A DNA stretch of 7,454 bases from an uncultured Eubacterium sp. (lineage in GTDB: Bacteria; Bacillota; Clostridia; Lachnospirales; Lachnospiraceae). The position numbers were made by a program, and so were the translations under genes. The stretch lies in assembly GCA_905236225.1 (NCBI GenBank), contig CAJOPM010000150.1, forward strand, positions 1 to 7,454, in the 5' to 3' direction. Below the pieces are notes generated by a model, which was not told where the DNA came from, did no database searches, and saw only the letters and a program-made list of their open reading frames with translations. This document shows positions 5,833 to 7,454 of this stretch, piece after piece; the first letter of the stretch is position 1, and the number at the start of each line of letters is the position of its first letter.

Positions 5833-7368
5833 GTGAAAGATAAAATTAAAGTATTCTGGAAAGAAAAAGGAGCAGGGGCGATAGCGCCTACACTTGTTGT
5901 TACAAGTATATTTTTTGTGACCTATTTTGGATTTGGCATTGAAAATTCCATGATAGGTCCTTTTGCCACGCTCTCCTTTTTGCGTTTTAGAGATTTGAAG
6001 CGTCATTACAGCTGTATGGCAAAAACCTTTGTTATATATGTTGTAATGGCTCTTTTGTCTTATGTGGCGCTTATAAATGTGCCGCTTTGTATAATAGTAA
6101 ATGGCGCGGCACTTTTTTGGATATGTTCACTGTTGATAGATGAATATCAAATGAGCAATTATTTTCCGCCGGGGATGGCACTTATCTTTTTTCAGATAGC
6201 ACCTATCAGTACTCCGGGTGCCTTACTTACAAGAATAGAGGCGCTGGCGGCATCCTTTTTGATAGTATTTGTGTTCTTATTTGTGCTAAATATAGGCAAG
6301 AAGAATACAAAGCTCGAAGACCTTGCAAGTGAAGGACAGATGAAATGTTATTTGTTGAGTAAAGCTATTAAAGAGGGTGATGATGAGTTTGCAGAAAAGC
6401 TAAAAGAGCAGATATGCAAGGGTAACAGAAGAATGAGCGCAATCATTTATGAGACCAACAGATCTGCTATCAGGTCATTTGAGAAGGTAAACGTATTCAG
6501 TCGTTATGTAGGATTGTTCGAGGCGTGTGTTTATGAAGCCACATCAGATGAGAGCATTGAAGAAAAACTGAATAATATAGAAGTGCTTTTGCAAAGAATT
6601 GCCTACGTCAAAAAAAATGAGGCAAACGATAATAGGCGTCTTAAATTCAGACATAGCAAATTTGACATAAGATTAGTAAGATTTCGATTTGGACTAAGAC
6701 AGGTATTTGTTACAATGCCTTCTTTAGTTTTTGCTTATGTTACACAGTTTCCCAATGCATACTGGCTTACAATTTCCATTTTCTTTATGCTTATACCCTA
6801 TCAGGACAATACTGCAAACCGGGTCAAGCAAAGGGTTGTAGGCACGCTTAGAGGTATACTTTTTTGTATGCTCTTATTCTTTATATTCAGAGGATTTTAT
6901 GAGCGGGTTGCAATCATGACTATATTTAATTTCCTAATATATACAGCCGGAAGTTATGATAGTATGGTCTCGTACATTACAGCGTCTGCGCTTGCCCTTA
7001 ACGCATTTAACAGCGGTGTACTTATGATGCTTATAGAAAGAGTAATCTATACTTTGGTTGGGGCACTAATAACGCTTATTACGAACAAGAGAGTGTTTGC
7101 TACCAGAAAGGATATATGTGCGCTTGTTACAGAAGAAGAACTTGAAAAAATCAGAGATCAGATAGAAAATGAAATTCCCTTTATAGAAGATAGGGAAGAA
7201 AAGCTTCATAGGGTAAATGAATGTGTGATCAAAGCGTATATGCTTGGAAATTCATATACACAATATACCTCTGAGGATGAGGCCAAAAGATACCTGCATC
7301 CGTATATGATGGGAATTATGTCAACCATCAGAAACAAAATCGATCCTGATAACGGCGCAGGTGCCTAA
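5833..7368 (+). CDS. FUSC / aromatic-acid-exporter-like integral membrane protein
   Basis: This 511-residue polytopic membrane protein resembles the FUSC/ArAE superfamily (fusaric-acid resistance and aromatic carboxylic acid efflux). It has two hydrophobic blocks, about residues 15-155 and 290-418. They are joined by a soluble, charged helical middle (about 160-285), and a charged cytoplasmic C-terminal tail runs from about 420 to 511. The most family-like stretch is RFRFGLRQVFVTMPSLVF (283-300), then YWLTISIFFMLIP and RVKQRVVGTLRG (330-341), which corresponds to the conserved RxxQRxxGTxxG of FUSC proteins. The substrate is not readable. The start is GTG at 5833, because an in-frame stop lies at 5809-5811 and the next ATG is codon 40, inside the first hydrophobic block. 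No good Shine-Dalgarno is seen at a normal distance, so translation probably depends on coupling to the preceding stop two bases upstream. Last gene of the operon. Confidence is good for the class and low for the cargo. Confidence 0.8.
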   Translation: MKDKIKVFWKEKGAGAIAPTLVVTSIFFVTYFGFGIENSMIGPFATLSFLRFRDLKRHYSCMAKTFVIYVVMALLSYVALINVPLCIIVNGAALFWICSLLIDEYQMSNYFPPGMALIFFQIAPISTPGALLTRIEALAASFLIVFVFLFVLNIGKKNTKLEDLASEGQMKCYLLSKAIKEGDDEFAEKLKEQICKGNRRMSAIIYETNRSAIRSFEKVNVFSRYVGLFEACVYEATSDESIEEKLNNIEVLLQRIAYVKKNEANDNRRLKFRHSKFDIRLVRFRFGLRQVFVTMPSLVFAYVTQFPNAYWLTISIFFMLIPYQDNTANRVKQRVVGTLRGILFCMLLFFIFRGFYERVAIMTIFNFLIYTAGSYDSMVSYITASALALNAFNSGVLMMLIERVIYTLVGALITLITNKRVFATRKDICALVTEEELEKIRDQIENEIPFIEDREEKLHRVNECVIKAYMLGNSYTQYTSEDEAKRYLHPYMMGIMSTIRNKIDPDNGAGA

Positions 7369-7373
7369 AACTT

Positions 7374-7403
7374 TGGCATTGGCTTGCCCTATGGTGCCAT
7401 TTT
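7374..7403 (+). terminator. Weak terminator-like hairpin at the end of the operon
   Basis: TGGCA (7374-7378) pairs with TGCCA (7395-7399). The stem can grow inward through three G-T wobble pairs, and TTTT follows at 7400-7403. It begins six bases after the last stop codon. The stem is short and the T-run brief, so termination may be partial. Confidence 0.4.
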
Positions 7404-7413
7404 AGTGTATAGT
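7384..7413 (+). promoter_or_regulatory. Possible promoter for a gene beyond the right edge
   Basis: TTGCCC (7384-7389) and TATAGT (7408-7413) are 18 bases apart and resemble -35 and -10 boxes. They overlap the terminator-like hairpin. An AGGAG follows at 7443-7447. The window's last base, A7454, comes six bases after this AGGAG, the right distance for a start codon at or just past the edge. The gene itself is not visible. Confidence 0.35.
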
Positions 7414-7454
7414 ATGAAACAGGTGCAATTTACAATTTTTACAGGAGTTTTTTA

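Overview
The window reads as a low-GC, AT-rich chromosomal stretch of a Gram-positive anaerobe, most likely a Clostridia/Lachnospiraceae-type organism. This rests on AGGAG-type ribosome binding sites, AT-rich codon use, a Firmicutes-style chemoreceptor and a compact plus-strand layout. The genus cannot be fixed from the sequence. All six genes lie on the plus strand, and nothing here suggests phage, transposase, CRISPR, tRNA or rRNA.

Region by region: positions 3-160 hold a strongly structured element ending 25 nt before a class-I glutamine-amidotransferase-like hydrolase of the peptidase C26 type (186-1061). A candidate promoter (1129-1157) then precedes a stand-alone methyl-accepting chemotaxis protein (1205-3028), followed by a large nested hairpin that looks like a terminator (3046-3126). 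The 312-base gap 3029-3340 holds this hairpin, an AT-rich promoter-like stretch and a second copy of the structured element (3188-3314). That copy ends 26 nt before a tight four-gene operon at 3341-7368: an aminotransferase of the AspC/COG0436 type, a HisC-type aminotransferase (4-base overlap), a 79-residue one-pass membrane protein (1-base gap) and a 511-residue FUSC/aromatic-acid-exporter-like membrane protein (2-base gap, GTG start). The last 86 bases hold a weak terminator-like hairpin, a promoter-like pair of boxes and an AGGAG that probably serves a gene starting at or just beyond the right edge.

The most notable signal is the duplicated leader element. The two copies share a fold of P1, P2, a branched P3 and P4, with pairing-preserving differences between them. 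They have the same orientation and almost the same distance to a start codon. They may be a cis-acting RNA that co-regulates the C26 hydrolase and the aminotransferase/transporter operon, or a dispersed intergenic repeat family. The sequence alone cannot decide. If the element is regulatory, the genes under it (amide hydrolase, two transaminases, small membrane protein, putative exporter) would form a plausible amino-acid or amino-acid-derivative handling set; that functional link is inference.
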